Positions 9,017 to 17,256 of a DNA stretch of 64,000 nt are shown here, piece after piece (the first letter of the stretch is position 1; the number at the start of each line of letters is the position of its first letter). A program made the position numbers and the translations under genes. Source of the stretch: Microbulbifer pacificus (lineage in GTDB: Bacteria; Pseudomonadota; Gammaproteobacteria; Pseudomonadales; Cellvibrionaceae); contig NZ_PREV01000027.1 of NCBI RefSeq assembly GCF_002959965.1, forward strand, positions 434,001 through 498,000, written 5' to 3'. The notes beneath the pieces were generated by a model, which worked only from the letters and a program-made list of their open reading frames with translations, did not search any database and was not told the origin of the DNA.

Positions 9017-10462
9017 ATGTCCATGGACAAGCGGTTGTCGAAAGGAGTACTTGCCTGCCTGCTGTTGTTGGCGCAGCTTTTTTTTGCTTTCGGTTTTGCC
9101 CAGGAGGTTTCGCACAGCGAAGAGACGGAAACATCACAGGAAGGCATCGGCCCCCATATTGCCCGTCTCTCGATCGATGGCCCGATCGGCCCCGCAACTA
9201 CCGACTATCTGATCCGTACCAGTGACAGGGCGCGCCGGAGTGGTGCGCGATTATTTATCGTCACGCTGGATACCCCGGGCGGACTCGACGCCGCCACCCG
9301 GGACATCATTCAACACATCCTCGCCTCGGATATTCCCTACGTCACCTACGTCACTCCCGCTGGCGCCCGCGCCGCCAGTGCCGGCACTTATATTCTCTAC
9401 GCCAGCCACGTGGCGGCGATGGCCCCCTCCACGACCCTTGGTGCCGCCACACCGGTACAGATCGGGGGGATGCCTGGCCAGCAGGAACCGCCACAGAATG
9501 CACCGGAGAAGTCTGAGGAGGAAACGGAAAAGAAGGGCGGCGGTGACAAGGGCCATGAAACGCACGGCGCCAGCGAAGGATCGGCGATGGAGCGCAAGGT
9601 CATCAACGATTCCGTGGCTTACATACGCGGACTCGCCCAGCGCAACGGGCGCAATGCCGACTGGGCGGAAAAAGCGGTGCGGGATGCTGCGACCCTGACT
9701 GCGAACGAGGCAAAGGCAGAAAATGTCGTGGACCTGGTGGCGGACAACGAACAGCAGCTGCTGCAGCAGTTACCCAATCGGGAAGTGATCCTGGTCTCTG
9801 GCAGAGAGCAAATCGCGGGCAGTATCGCCACACTTCCTGTGGTGGCCTACGAGCCGGACTGGCGCAACGAGTTACTGTCCCTGATCACCAACCCCCAGGT
9901 GGCCTACCTCCTGTTGCTGATCGGCATCTATGGGCTGATCTTCGAAGGCTACAGTCCCGGTGCCATTGTGCCCGGTGTGGTGGGCGTTATCTGTCTGCTG
10001 CTGGCGTTCTATGCCTTACAGGTTCTGCCCGTCAATTACGCCGGGCTGGCGCTGATCATCGTCGGTGCGCTGCTGATTGCGGCGGAGCTGTTTGTGCCGA
10101 GCTTCGGTGCGCTGGGAATCGGCGGCGTGGTGGCTCTGGTGATCGGGTCGGTGTTACTGATCGACAGCGATGTGCCCGGCATGCGCGTGTCTAAAACGCT
10201 GATAGGTACCATTGCCGCGGTCAGTGGCCTGGCGTTGCTGGGGATTCTGTATGCCGTTGGGCGCAGTTTGCGGAAGCCCTCGGTACCTGCCAATCAGGCG
10301 ATGGTGGGGCGCACCGCAATGGTCTGGGAGGTGGAACCGGATCTGCTGGTAAAAATCGACGGTGAAATCTGGCGTGCTCACAGCGAAAACCTGCTGACGG
10401 AAGGGCAGTTGGTGACGGTGACGGCGGAGCACGGATTGGTATTGCAGGTAGCGCCGGAATAA
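9017..10462 (+). CDS. NfeD family membrane-bound serine protease
   Basis: Long-form NfeD protein, about 481 residues. After a signal segment (about residues 8-29) comes a ClpP-type serine protease domain. The catalytic serine is probably S121 in ARAASAGTYI, and the general-base lysine probably lies in the LTANEAKAENVVDLV stretch. A 40-residue charged, low-complexity insert follows GGMPGQQ. Four hydrophobic segments (about 285-420 in total) and a C-terminal OB-fold (KIDGEIWRAHSEN) complete the family layout. The ATG at 9017 was chosen to place the signal peptide at the N-terminus; ATG 9023 is also possible. It is paired with the downstream slipin gene, the classic NfeD-stomatin operon thought to act in membrane quality control. 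Confidence 0.93.
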   Translation: MSMDKRLSKGVLACLLLLAQLFFAFGFAQEVSHSEETETSQEGIGPHIARLSIDGPIGPATTDYLIRTSDRARRSGARLFIVTLDTPGGLDAATRDIIQHILASDIPYVTYVTPAGARAASAGTYILYASHVAAMAPSTTLGAATPVQIGGMPGQQEPPQNAPEKSEEETEKKGGGDKGHETHGASEGSAMERKVINDSVAYIRGLAQRNGRNADWAEKAVRDAATLTANEAKAENVVDLVADNEQQLLQQLPNREVILVSGREQIAGSIATLPVVAYEPDWRNELLSLITNPQVAYLLLLIGIYGLIFEGYSPGAIVPGVVGVICLLLAFYALQVLPVNYAGLALIIVGALLIAAELFVPSFGALGIGGVVALVIGSVLLIDSDVPGMRVSKTLIGTIAAVSGLALLGILYAVGRSLRKPSVPANQAMVGRTAMVWEVEPDLLVKIDGEIWRAHSENLLTEGQLVTVTAEHGLVLQVAPE

Positions 10463-10480
10463 TCAAACAAGGAGGTGTTT

Positions 10481-11242
10481 ATGCTCAGTTACTTTGCCAG
10501 TCTGTTAATTCTGGCGGTTGTGCTGGTGGTGATGTATGCGATCCGTATCCTGCGGGAGTATGAGCGCGCGGTGGTGTTTTTCCTCGGCCGCTTTCAGGCG
10601 GTGAAGGGCCCGGGTCTGATTATCATCATTCCTATTCTCCAGACGATGGAGCGGGTAGATCTGCGGGTGGTGGTGATGGATGTTCCCACTCAGGATGTGA
10701 TCAGCCGCGATAACGTGTCGGTGAAGGTGAACGCGGTGGTGTATTACCGTGTGGTCGATCCGCAATCGGCGATCATCAATGTGGAAAATTATCACGAGGC
10801 GGTGAGCCAGCTATCGCAGACGACATTGCGTTCGGTGCTGGGTAAACACGAATTGGACGAGATGCTGTCGGAGCGCGACAAGCTCAATGTGGATATCCAG
10901 AAGATTCTCGATGAGCAGACGGATGCCTGGGGTGTGAAGGTCACGAATGTGGAGATCAAGCACATCGACCTGGATGAAAGCATGATCCGGGCGATTGCGC
11001 AGCAGGCGGAAGCGGAGCGGGCGCGGCGGGCGAAAGTCATTCATGCGGAGGGTGAGGCGCAGGCGGCGGCGAAACTCACCGAGGCGGCGGATCAGCTCTC
11101 CAAAAACTCGAACGCGATTACTTTGCGGTATATGCAGACGCTGATTGATATTGCCGGTGATCAGAGTTCTACGATTGTGTTTCCCTTGCCGATGGATTTG
11201 ATTAAGCCACTCTTGGATCAGCAGGTAAAACGAACAGAATAG
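10481..11242 (+). CDS. Slipin / SPFH (stomatin-like) membrane protein
   Basis: 253-residue SPFH-domain protein. One N-terminal membrane segment (about 1-22) is followed by the stomatin core: REYERAVVFFLGRF, GPGLIIIIP, RVVVMDVPTQDVISRDNVSV and VKVTNVEIKHIDL. A helical Glu/Ala-rich stretch (QQAEAERARRAKVIHAEGEAQ) is typical of oligomerising slipins. ATG 10481 follows a consensus AAGGAGG, which rules out the GTG six bases upstream. It lies 18 bases after the NfeD stop; NfeD proteases are thought to cleave the C-terminus of their partner stomatin. Confidence 0.93.
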   Translation: MLSYFASLLILAVVLVVMYAIRILREYERAVVFFLGRFQAVKGPGLIIIIPILQTMERVDLRVVVMDVPTQDVISRDNVSVKVNAVVYYRVVDPQSAIINVENYHEAVSQLSQTTLRSVLGKHELDEMLSERDKLNVDIQKILDEQTDAWGVKVTNVEIKHIDLDESMIRAIAQQAEAERARRAKVIHAEGEAQAAAKLTEAADQLSKNSNAITLRYMQTLIDIAGDQSSTIVFPLPMDLIKPLLDQQVKRTE

Positions 11243-11278
11243 GAATTGGGTAGTCCGTGGTCCCGATTAGATAGTTGA

Positions 11279-11400
11279 GTGGCGTCGGATCACCGGGTGC
11301 GGGTTTTCAGGACCGCTGTGAACCCATCCCTGGGCGCTGCGGCGCAAACTTCCTGTTTGCGACGCTCCTGAAAACCCGCACCCGGTGCTCCGCCTTAGAT
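11279..11400 (+). repeat. Palindromic intergenic element, copy B
   Basis: The arms 11291-11312 and 11366-11387 are a perfect 22-bp inverted repeat with stem core GGGTGCGGGTTTTCAGGA, identical to the arms of copy J 51 kb away. It begins GTGGCGTC and ends CCTTAGAT. Inside are AACCCATCCCTGGGCGC and an inner hairpin GCAAAC/GTTTGC. It starts 37 bases after the slipin stop and forms an opposed pair with copy C. Together B and C fill the 393-bp gap between the convergent slipin and pgi genes. Confidence 0.88.
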
Positions 11401-11463
11401 TCGAAGTTTTGTGGCTTTGCCCAGGCTAAGAGGTAACTACCGGATGATCAGAGCGCAGGATTA

Positions 11464-11601
11464 GATGCGAAGGCAAAGTGCCGGGTAACTGTTTTCAAAA
11501 GCGTCGGCAACAGGGATGTTGCCGACGCAGCGTACAGGGACGTATTGAAGGGGGGCGCCTAGCCCGGTTTTGAAAACAGATACCCGGTGCTTTGCCGCCA
11601 C
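11464..11601 (-). repeat. Palindromic intergenic element, copy C
   Basis: Arms 11472-11500 and 11568-11596 pair over 29 bp with 3 mismatches. Read on the minus strand the element begins GTGGCGGC and ends CCTTCGCATC. Its block order is GGGCTAGGCGCCCCCCTT, then AATACGTCCCTGTACGC, then an inner hairpin at 11501-11528 with a perfect 11-bp stem (GCGTCGGCAAC / GTTGCCGACGC). It starts 34 bases after the pgi stop and faces copy B. Confidence 0.88.
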
Positions 11602-11635
11602 TGGGCTAGCTAAGTGAATACCACAAAACTAACGA

Positions 11636-13249
11636 TTACTTGAGAAGCAGTTTCAGAAGATGGGCAGTAGAGCCGTCCCAATCCTCCGGAATCTCCCCCT
11701 CAATCGCATCGTGCACTCCATTGCCGAGCACCTTGCCCAACTCCACGCCCCACTGATCAAACGGATTGATATCCAGCAGGCAGCCAAAGGTAAACACCTT
11801 GTGCTCATACAGGGCCAGAAGAGCGCCCAAGTGGAAAGGATCGAGTTTTTCCACAACCAGCGTATTGCTCGGGCGGTTGCCCGGTACCACCTTGTGCGGT
11901 GCCAGCTGGTGAACTTCCTTGTGGGTATGGCCGGACGCCTCCAGCTCCTTGCGTGCTTCAGCGAGGGACTTGCCGCGCAACAGCGCCTGGCTCTGGCTCA
12001 GGCAGCAGGACAGCAGCCACTGGTGTTGTTCTTTCAATTCCGATGTCGGCTGTTTGATCGCCACAAAGTCCGCCGGAATCATATCCGTGCCCTGGTGCAA
12101 CAGTTGATGGAAGGAGTGCTGGCCATTGCTGCCCTCCGCCCCCCAGATCACGCTACCGCTCGGATAAGTCAGGGGCTGGCCGTCGCGGGTGACGCTCTTG
12201 CCCAGGCTCTCCATATCCAGTTGCTGCAGCCACGCCGGGAACTTTGCCAGGCGCTGGGCGTATGGCAGGACCGCCAGGCTGGTGGCACCCCAGCACTGGC
12301 GATACCAGAAGTGGATCAGCGCCATCAGAACTGGCAGATTCTGCGCAAACTCCGCTTCCGCGAAGTGCCTGTCCATGGCGTTGGCGCCTTTCAGCAGGTC
12401 GCTGTACACCTCGAAGCTGCAGGCCAACGCGATGGGCAGGCCGATGGCGGACCAGAGGGAATAGCGGCCACCCACCCAGTCCCACATGGGGAAAATGTTC
12501 TGCGCGGCGATGCCGAAATCCTGCGCGGCCACGATGTTGCTGCTCACCGCGACAAAGTGCTTTTCCAGATCAGATTCTGCACAGCCGGCATTGAGCACCC
12601 ACTGGCGCGCGGAAAGGGCGTTTTGGCGGGTTTCGAGGGTGGAGAAGGACTTGGAGGCGACGATGAACAGTGTTTCGTCCGCGGGCAGCGCAGAGAGGGT
12701 ATCGCTCAGGTCGGCGCCGTCGATATTTGCAACAAAATGCACTGCCAGGTCCGGGTTGTGCCATGGGCGCAGGGCCTCGCACACCATGCGGGGGCCGAGG
12801 TCGGAGCCACCGATGCCGATATTGACCACGTGGCGGATACGCTTGCCGTTGAATCCGGTCCAGGTGCCGCCGTGCACCTGCTCGACGAACTTGGCCATCT
12901 GTACACGGCACTCCGCCACAGCCTGTTCGTGCTCAGTCTTGGGCTCTCCCTGAAAACGCAGGGCGGTGTGCAGTGCGGGGCGGTGTTCGGTGTTGTTGAT
13001 GTTGCTGCCAGAGAAGAGCGCCTCAATACGGCCTTTCAGCTCCGCAGTGCCGGTATAGTCCAGCAGCAATTGCAGGGTGTCCGCACTCAGCAGGTTTTTG
13101 CTGTAATCCAGATAGATTCCCGCGGCCTGCGCGCTGAACGTTTGTGCCCGTTCCGGATCCGAGGCAAACAGCTCGCGCAGTGACCAGCGCTGCTGATCTT
13201 TGTGTTGTTGCAGTTGGGCGATGGCGGCGGAAAGAGGTAGAGCATCCAT
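11636..13249 (-). CDS. pgi: Glucose-6-phosphate isomerase
   Basis: Interconverts glucose-6-phosphate and fructose-6-phosphate in glycolysis and gluconeogenesis. 537 residues, close to the 549 of the E. coli enzyme. Both family signatures are present: DWVGGRYSLWSAIG and INPFDQWGVELGK. The ATG at 13249 (MDALPLSAAI) matches the usual N-terminus; a longer frame to 13306 adds 19 residues without family support. The gene stands alone, convergent with slipin across repeat elements B and C, and has no obvious terminator other than element C. Confidence 0.97.
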   Translation of the reverse strand: MDALPLSAAIAQLQQHKDQQRWSLRELFASDPERAQTFSAQAAGIYLDYSKNLLSADTLQLLLDYTGTAELKGRIEALFSGSNINNTEHRPALHTALRFQGEPKTEHEQAVAECRVQMAKFVEQVHGGTWTGFNGKRIRHVVNIGIGGSDLGPRMVCEALRPWHNPDLAVHFVANIDGADLSDTLSALPADETLFIVASKSFSTLETRQNALSARQWVLNAGCAESDLEKHFVAVSSNIVAAQDFGIAAQNIFPMWDWVGGRYSLWSAIGLPIALACSFEVYSDLLKGANAMDRHFAEAEFAQNLPVLMALIHFWYRQCWGATSLAVLPYAQRLAKFPAWLQQLDMESLGKSVTRDGQPLTYPSGSVIWGAEGSNGQHSFHQLLHQGTDMIPADFVAIKQPTSELKEQHQWLLSCCLSQSQALLRGKSLAEARKELEASGHTHKEVHQLAPHKVVPGNRPSNTLVVEKLDPFHLGALLALYEHKVFTFGCLLDINPFDQWGVELGKVLGNGVHDAIEGEIPEDWDGSTAHLLKLLLK

Positions 13250-13570
13250 GGTCAATAATTCTTCGCTGAATGAAGTGGTCGGGGAAGGCGCAAATATTAG
13301 CGACAAATACTCAGTGCGGCCAGTGCGGGCGGGCGAGAGTCGAGGCCTGCTTATGGCATCGGGGTAAGGTGCCGGTGGGGGGAGGGGCTGGTGGGAATGA
13401 GGCAGAGAACGGGAGAAAAAACGGCAGGGTGCTACGTGCTACCAAGGGTGCTACTAAGCGGAGCGTAGCTCTTGGTAAACAACGACAGCGAAGCTTTGCG
13501 CATCCTTGGCTGCCTTTTTACTGCCGGTAGACCTTGGCGGTCGATGGAAGCCGGAAGTCTGGAAATGCAA
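13250..13570. other. Intergenic region upstream of pgi
   Basis: About 320 bases without a supported gene. It probably contains the leftward pgi promoter. Two near-identical GGGTGCTAC words occur close together (about 13428-13455), but no larger repeat or RNA structure was recognised. Confidence 0.4.
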
Positions 13571-13594
13571 AATGCCGCTTCGAAAAGCGGCATT
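13571..13594 (-). terminator. Intrinsic terminator after the small lipoprotein gene
   Basis: Perfect 10-bp stem AATGCCGCTT / AAGCGGCATT (13571-13580 and 13585-13594). On the minus strand the loop is TTCG and the stem is followed by a short T-rich stretch. It begins 23 bases past the stop of the lipoprotein gene ending at 13618. Confidence 0.75.
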
Positions 13595-13617
13595 TGCATG
13601 TTCCTGTATGAGGGTGG

Positions 13618-13812
13618 TTATTTGACCACCTTCATGCAGCGCACGTTATCGGATGCCATCCAGCAATCCGCGTCCGCAGGACAGGCCATAGAAGTCGGAA
13701 TTTGTTCTGAGCCCGGAGGGCAGGCGGCCGGCATCGGAGCCGGTGCACAGCAACCTGCGAGGACCAGTGCACAAATAATTCCGGTTAAGTACTTGGCTGG
13801 AGTGAAATTCAT
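13618..13812 (-). CDS. Small cysteine-rich lipoprotein
   Basis: 64-residue protein with a clear lipoprotein signal: basic start, hydrophobic core GIICALVLAG and lipobox LAGC with C21 as the likely acylated residue. The mature part is only about 44 residues and holds five more cysteines, enough for disulphides (CPPGSEQ, ACPADADCW, VRCMKVVK). The ATG at 13812 has a strong Shine-Dalgarno (AAAGGAG), and a terminator follows the stop, so a real single-gene unit is likely. No family was recognised. The AT-rich region upstream probably contains its promoter. Confidence 0.75.
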   Translation of the reverse strand: MNFTPAKYLTGIICALVLAGCCAPAPMPAACPPGSEQIPTSMACPADADCWMASDNVRCMKVVK

Positions 13813-14197
13813 CCCCTAACTCCTTTCCGTTGATGTTAGTCAATAGCATAGACAATAAAACGTCACCTGTTTGGTGTGCTTTGTAAAAATCTTTTCTACA
13901 AACATACCGCCCAATGGAGTGTAATAGGCGCGCGGTTAAAATAGCCGCCACAGTTCAATTCAGGATAAAACCGCCGCCAGTTTGTCGTATCAGTAAGCGT
14001 TAATTTGCGGCTTTTTCCGCCAAAATGCGCTTTTTATTCTTGCGGGGCGTCGAAGATTTTTTTTCATTAAAGCGAAAATATTTTTATTTTTTCGCTTTGC
14101 AGTAAATTCCCGCGGGAATACACGTCAGAAACTTCGGAAAACTGTTCCTGTAGCGATGCTCGGGCTCGATGAATTGCGCGTATATTTTTTTGTGTGC
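13813..14197. other. AT-rich intergenic region with a 10-bp inverted repeat
   Basis: 385 bases with visibly lower GC than the neighbours. At 14069-14098 a perfect 10-bp inverted repeat AAAGCGAAAA ... TTTTCGCTTT surrounds a 10-base T-rich spacer. A second imperfect palindrome TTTGTA...TACAAA lies near 13885-13910, on the promoter side of the lipoprotein gene. These could be operator sites or a weak terminator for the DUF3549 gene. No gene was recognised. Confidence 0.45.
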
Positions 14198-15289
14198 TTA
14201 CGGGTGGGATGGCTGCAGAAAAGTACCAAAGGCGCGGGCGACAGATTCAGGGCGCTCGGGATCGCGTAAAACGCCCAGCAGGACACTGCGCAGTTGCGGT
14301 AAAAACATCAGGTCGCTCAACAGCAGATTGAAGGTCTGTTGAGGTTGGCTCTCGCTCAGTTTTTCCAGCCAGAGGCTGGCGAGCTCCGGCTGCTGCAGGT
14401 CGACATGGCAGCGACTGCCAATGGCTGCGAGCACTTCGCCATGCGCTCCTGCATGGCTCTGCAGGATCCGCGTCAGGAACTGCTGGCGCATACCTGTGGC
14501 GACGCTGTGGGAAAGTCCCCGTACGGTGGCGGTAATCAGATTGAAATCCGGCGTATCGCGAGCAAGGGACTGTTCGGCGCGCTGGATGATTGGTTCGGCA
14601 ATCTGGTGGTCGATGGCTTCACTTTCCAGGCACTGGCACAGGGAGATGAGTGCGGGGGTGGCAAAACGCGGCAGGTTTTTTATCAGTCGTGATTTTTCTT
14701 CCTCCCAGCGCACCGCGAGATCAGCCACGCCCTGCAGTGCCAGCTGTTCCCAGGGAAATGACGCCGGATCTTTGGCGTAGGCGCGCGCGGCGGGATAGTG
14801 GTCACTGGCCTCCCGCTTGAGCAGGCGGCCGGACTTTGCATGAAATACCGCACGCTTGTCGGCGGGCGGTGTGAACATCAATCCGCTGTCATCCAGCGCT
14901 TTCTGCAGATGTGTGTACAGATCACCGCGCTGCTCGCGGTACAGAGCCTGCTGCACTTGTTTGAGAAAGCGGTCGCGCACAGGCAGCAACAGTTTGCCCT
15001 GCTCATCCAGGGGCAGGCGCAGAAACCACACTACCGGTTCCGTGCTCTCCACTTTTCCGTCATCTGAATTGGATCCTCGGGGCCACAGCAGCAGTCCACA
15101 CCAGGCCTGACGCAGATACGGGTGCGGCCAGGGTGTGGCACCCGCCTCGAAATCTTCAGCAATCCGGCTGTTGACGGGCTGGACTCTGCGGCCCACATCA
15201 AACCAGCGCAGGTTGAACTCTGCGGCGGTAATCAATTCGGCCAGAGAGCTGGGGGGGCGATTGGGTGAAGGCTGGCGGGTGTCAGTCAC
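14198..15289 (-). CDS. DUF3549 family protein
   Basis: About 363-residue soluble protein. Its N-terminus (SLAELITAAEFNLRWFDVGRRV) matches the start of DUF3549 proteins of marine gammaproteobacteria, whose function is unknown. The GTG at 15289 (VTDTRQPSPN) was chosen; the frame extends further upstream, but that part is low-complexity Pro/Arg/Ser and has the look of a non-coding extension. The gene lies 76 bases downstream of nhaC on the same strand and may be cotranscribed with it. Confidence 0.75.
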   Translation of the reverse strand: MTDTRQPSPNRPPSSLAELITAAEFNLRWFDVGRRVQPVNSRIAEDFEAGATPWPHPYLRQAWCGLLLWPRGSNSDDGKVESTEPVVWFLRLPLDEQGKLLLPVRDRFLKQVQQALYREQRGDLYTHLQKALDDSGLMFTPPADKRAVFHAKSGRLLKREASDHYPAARAYAKDPASFPWEQLALQGVADLAVRWEEEKSRLIKNLPRFATPALISLCQCLESEAIDHQIAEPIIQRAEQSLARDTPDFNLITATVRGLSHSVATGMRQQFLTRILQSHAGAHGEVLAAIGSRCHVDLQQPELASLWLEKLSESQPQQTFNLLLSDLMFLPQLRSVLLGVLRDPERPESVARAFGTFLQPSHP

Positions 15290-15365
15290 GGCGAGGGAAT
15301 CCGGAGTGGGGTCGGTTCGGGAAAAATGCCGGGCGGCGCGGCTGCGAATCCGCCCGGGCAGTGCG

Positions 15366-16862
15366 TCAGGTGCGGGCCTCTTCGACGATTTGCAATTCAT
15401 CCTGTTTGCCGAGCGGCATCTGCTTGAAGTGTGTCCAGCCGTAAGCGATGGCCAGCAGCGGGCAGATGATGTTGAACAGGGCGAAGGGCGCATAGGTGAA
15501 GGTGGCAACACCCAGAGTGGCGCTCATATAGGCGCCGCAGGTATTCCAGGGAATCAGTACGGAGGTGATGGTGCCGGAATCCTCCAGGGTGCGGGACAGG
15601 TTCAGACGATGCAGGCCTTTGTCAGTAAAGGCGTCGCGGAACATGCGCCCGGGAATGATGATGGCCATGTACTGGTCGCCCGCAGCGGCGTTCATACCGA
15701 AGCAGGTGAGCACGGTGGACGTGATGAGTCCACCCACGGTATGCACACCAGACAGCGCCCAGTTCACGATGCGCTCGAGGAAGCCCGCGCGTTCCATCAC
15801 GCCGCCAAAGGCCATGGCGGAGATGATCAGCCAGATGGTATTGAGCATGCTGCTCATGCCGCCCTTCGACAGCAGGGAAGCCACGGCCTCGTTGCTGGAG
15901 GAGGACTTGTAGCCGTCGAACAGACTGTGCCAGGCGCCCTTGACCAGACTTAGCGCACCTTCACCGCCGGCCAACTGGCGGGTGGCGTTGGGCTCAAAAA
16001 TGACAGCGATCAGACAGCCCACCAGCGCCCCGATAATGAGGGTGGGGTAGGCGGGGATTTTTTTCCAGGCCATGAACAGCAGTAATGCCAGAGGCAGCAG
16101 GCTGATCACGGAAATACTGAATTCCTCCTGCAGCGCACCCAGCAGTTTCTGGATGTCTTCCGCGGAGGCGTGGCCGGTATCGGAACTGAGGCCAATGACG
16201 GCGAAGATAACCAGAGCGCTGACGAATGCTGGGATAGTGGTCCACAGCATATGGCGGATATGCAGGAACAGGTCGTTGGAGGTTACCGCCGCCGCCACGT
16301 TGGTGGTGTCGGAAAGAGGAGACATCTTGTCGCCGAAATAGGCACCGGAGATGACCGCGCCCGCTGTGATCGCCGGGTTCAACCCCAGCGCGGCGGCAAT
16401 GCCCATCAGCGCAACACCCAGCGTGCCCGCGGTGGTCCAGCTGGAGCCGATGCTGAGGCCGACAATGGCGCAGATGATGCAGCTCGCCGCGTAGAACCAG
16501 TGTGGTGACAGCATCTGCACGCCGTAATAGATCATCGACGGCACGGTGCCGGCGAGAATCCAGCTGCCGATCAATGCCCCTACCGCCAGCAGAATCAGGA
16601 TGGCGCCAAACACCAGGCTCATGCCGTGCAGCATGCCGCCTTCCATTTCCTTCCAGGTAAAGCCGTTTTTCATCCCTACCATTGCGGCGACGCCGGCGCA
16701 CAGCAGCAGGGCAATCTGGTTGGGACCGTAGGAAGAATCGGCGCCGTAGAAAAACACGGAAAGGGACAGCAGGGCGATAAGGATCAGGAGGGGGATCAGT
16801 GCATCCAGCAGGCTGGGCTTGCGGTGGGCGTCACTGGTAGTGCTGGAACTGCTCTGGCTCAA
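15366..16862 (-). CDS. nhaC: NhaC-type Na+/H+ antiporter
   Basis: 498-residue polytopic inner-membrane protein with about a dozen hydrophobic segments. The NhaC signature region is clear: GLSIGSSWTTAGTLGVALMG and YFGDKMSPLSDTTNVAAAV, the latter holding the conserved DxxSPLSDTT motif. Such carriers exchange sodium for protons and support growth in salt, fitting a marine host. ATG 16862 precedes a short Ser-rich cytoplasmic tail. It is divergent from the acyltransferase at 17257. Confidence 0.93.
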   Translation of the reverse strand: MSQSSSSTTSDAHRKPSLLDALIPLLILIALLSLSVFFYGADSSYGPNQIALLLCAGVAAMVGMKNGFTWKEMEGGMLHGMSLVFGAILILLAVGALIGSWILAGTVPSMIYYGVQMLSPHWFYAASCIICAIVGLSIGSSWTTAGTLGVALMGIAAALGLNPAITAGAVISGAYFGDKMSPLSDTTNVAAAVTSNDLFLHIRHMLWTTIPAFVSALVIFAVIGLSSDTGHASAEDIQKLLGALQEEFSISVISLLPLALLLFMAWKKIPAYPTLIIGALVGCLIAVIFEPNATRQLAGGEGALSLVKGAWHSLFDGYKSSSSNEAVASLLSKGGMSSMLNTIWLIISAMAFGGVMERAGFLERIVNWALSGVHTVGGLITSTVLTCFGMNAAAGDQYMAIIIPGRMFRDAFTDKGLHRLNLSRTLEDSGTITSVLIPWNTCGAYMSATLGVATFTYAPFALFNIICPLLAIAYGWTHFKQMPLGKQDELQIVEEART

Positions 16863-17256
16863 GGGGTTCTCCTTATCGTTGACAAACAGTGCCGGACATC
16901 CGCGGCAGAATCCCGCTTATGGCCGGATCGCCCCAGGGCGGCTTCCTGTTGTCTGAATCTTGTTATAGGCGCAAAGCGGCTTATTCTCGGGCCCGGGCCG
17001 ACATATGTCCATAGTGGTTCGGTGGCGTCTGGCTGGCGTCTGACGGTTGCTAGGCAGTCCGATGATCACGATGCCGATATTTCTCTGCGGCACCATCGGG
17101 TCCGTTGCAACGCTGGCAGTTCGCCGTTGCATCCGGTATGTTCTGCGCCGGTTTTATCCGGCTTCCCCGGTGTTCCCGGGGCTGGGCCACAATAAGAATG
17201 AGCCAGAGCGCAGTATCCTCGATGATGGCGCTGTTGTTGGCAGGTAGAAAATTTCC
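16863..17256. other. Divergent intergenic region nhaC / acyltransferase
   Basis: 394 bases between divergent starts, so at least two promoters should lie here. I could not place convincing -35/-10 pairs. A short TTGCAACG...CGTTGCA inverted pair is visible near 17104-17133. No repeat element of the A-K family is present. Confidence 0.4.

Noticed and set aside
11279..11601. Element family as an integron attC array
   Set aside because: Imperfect palindromes with variable stems recall attC sites, but no integrase, no cassette genes between copies and no GTTRRRY core sites were seen.
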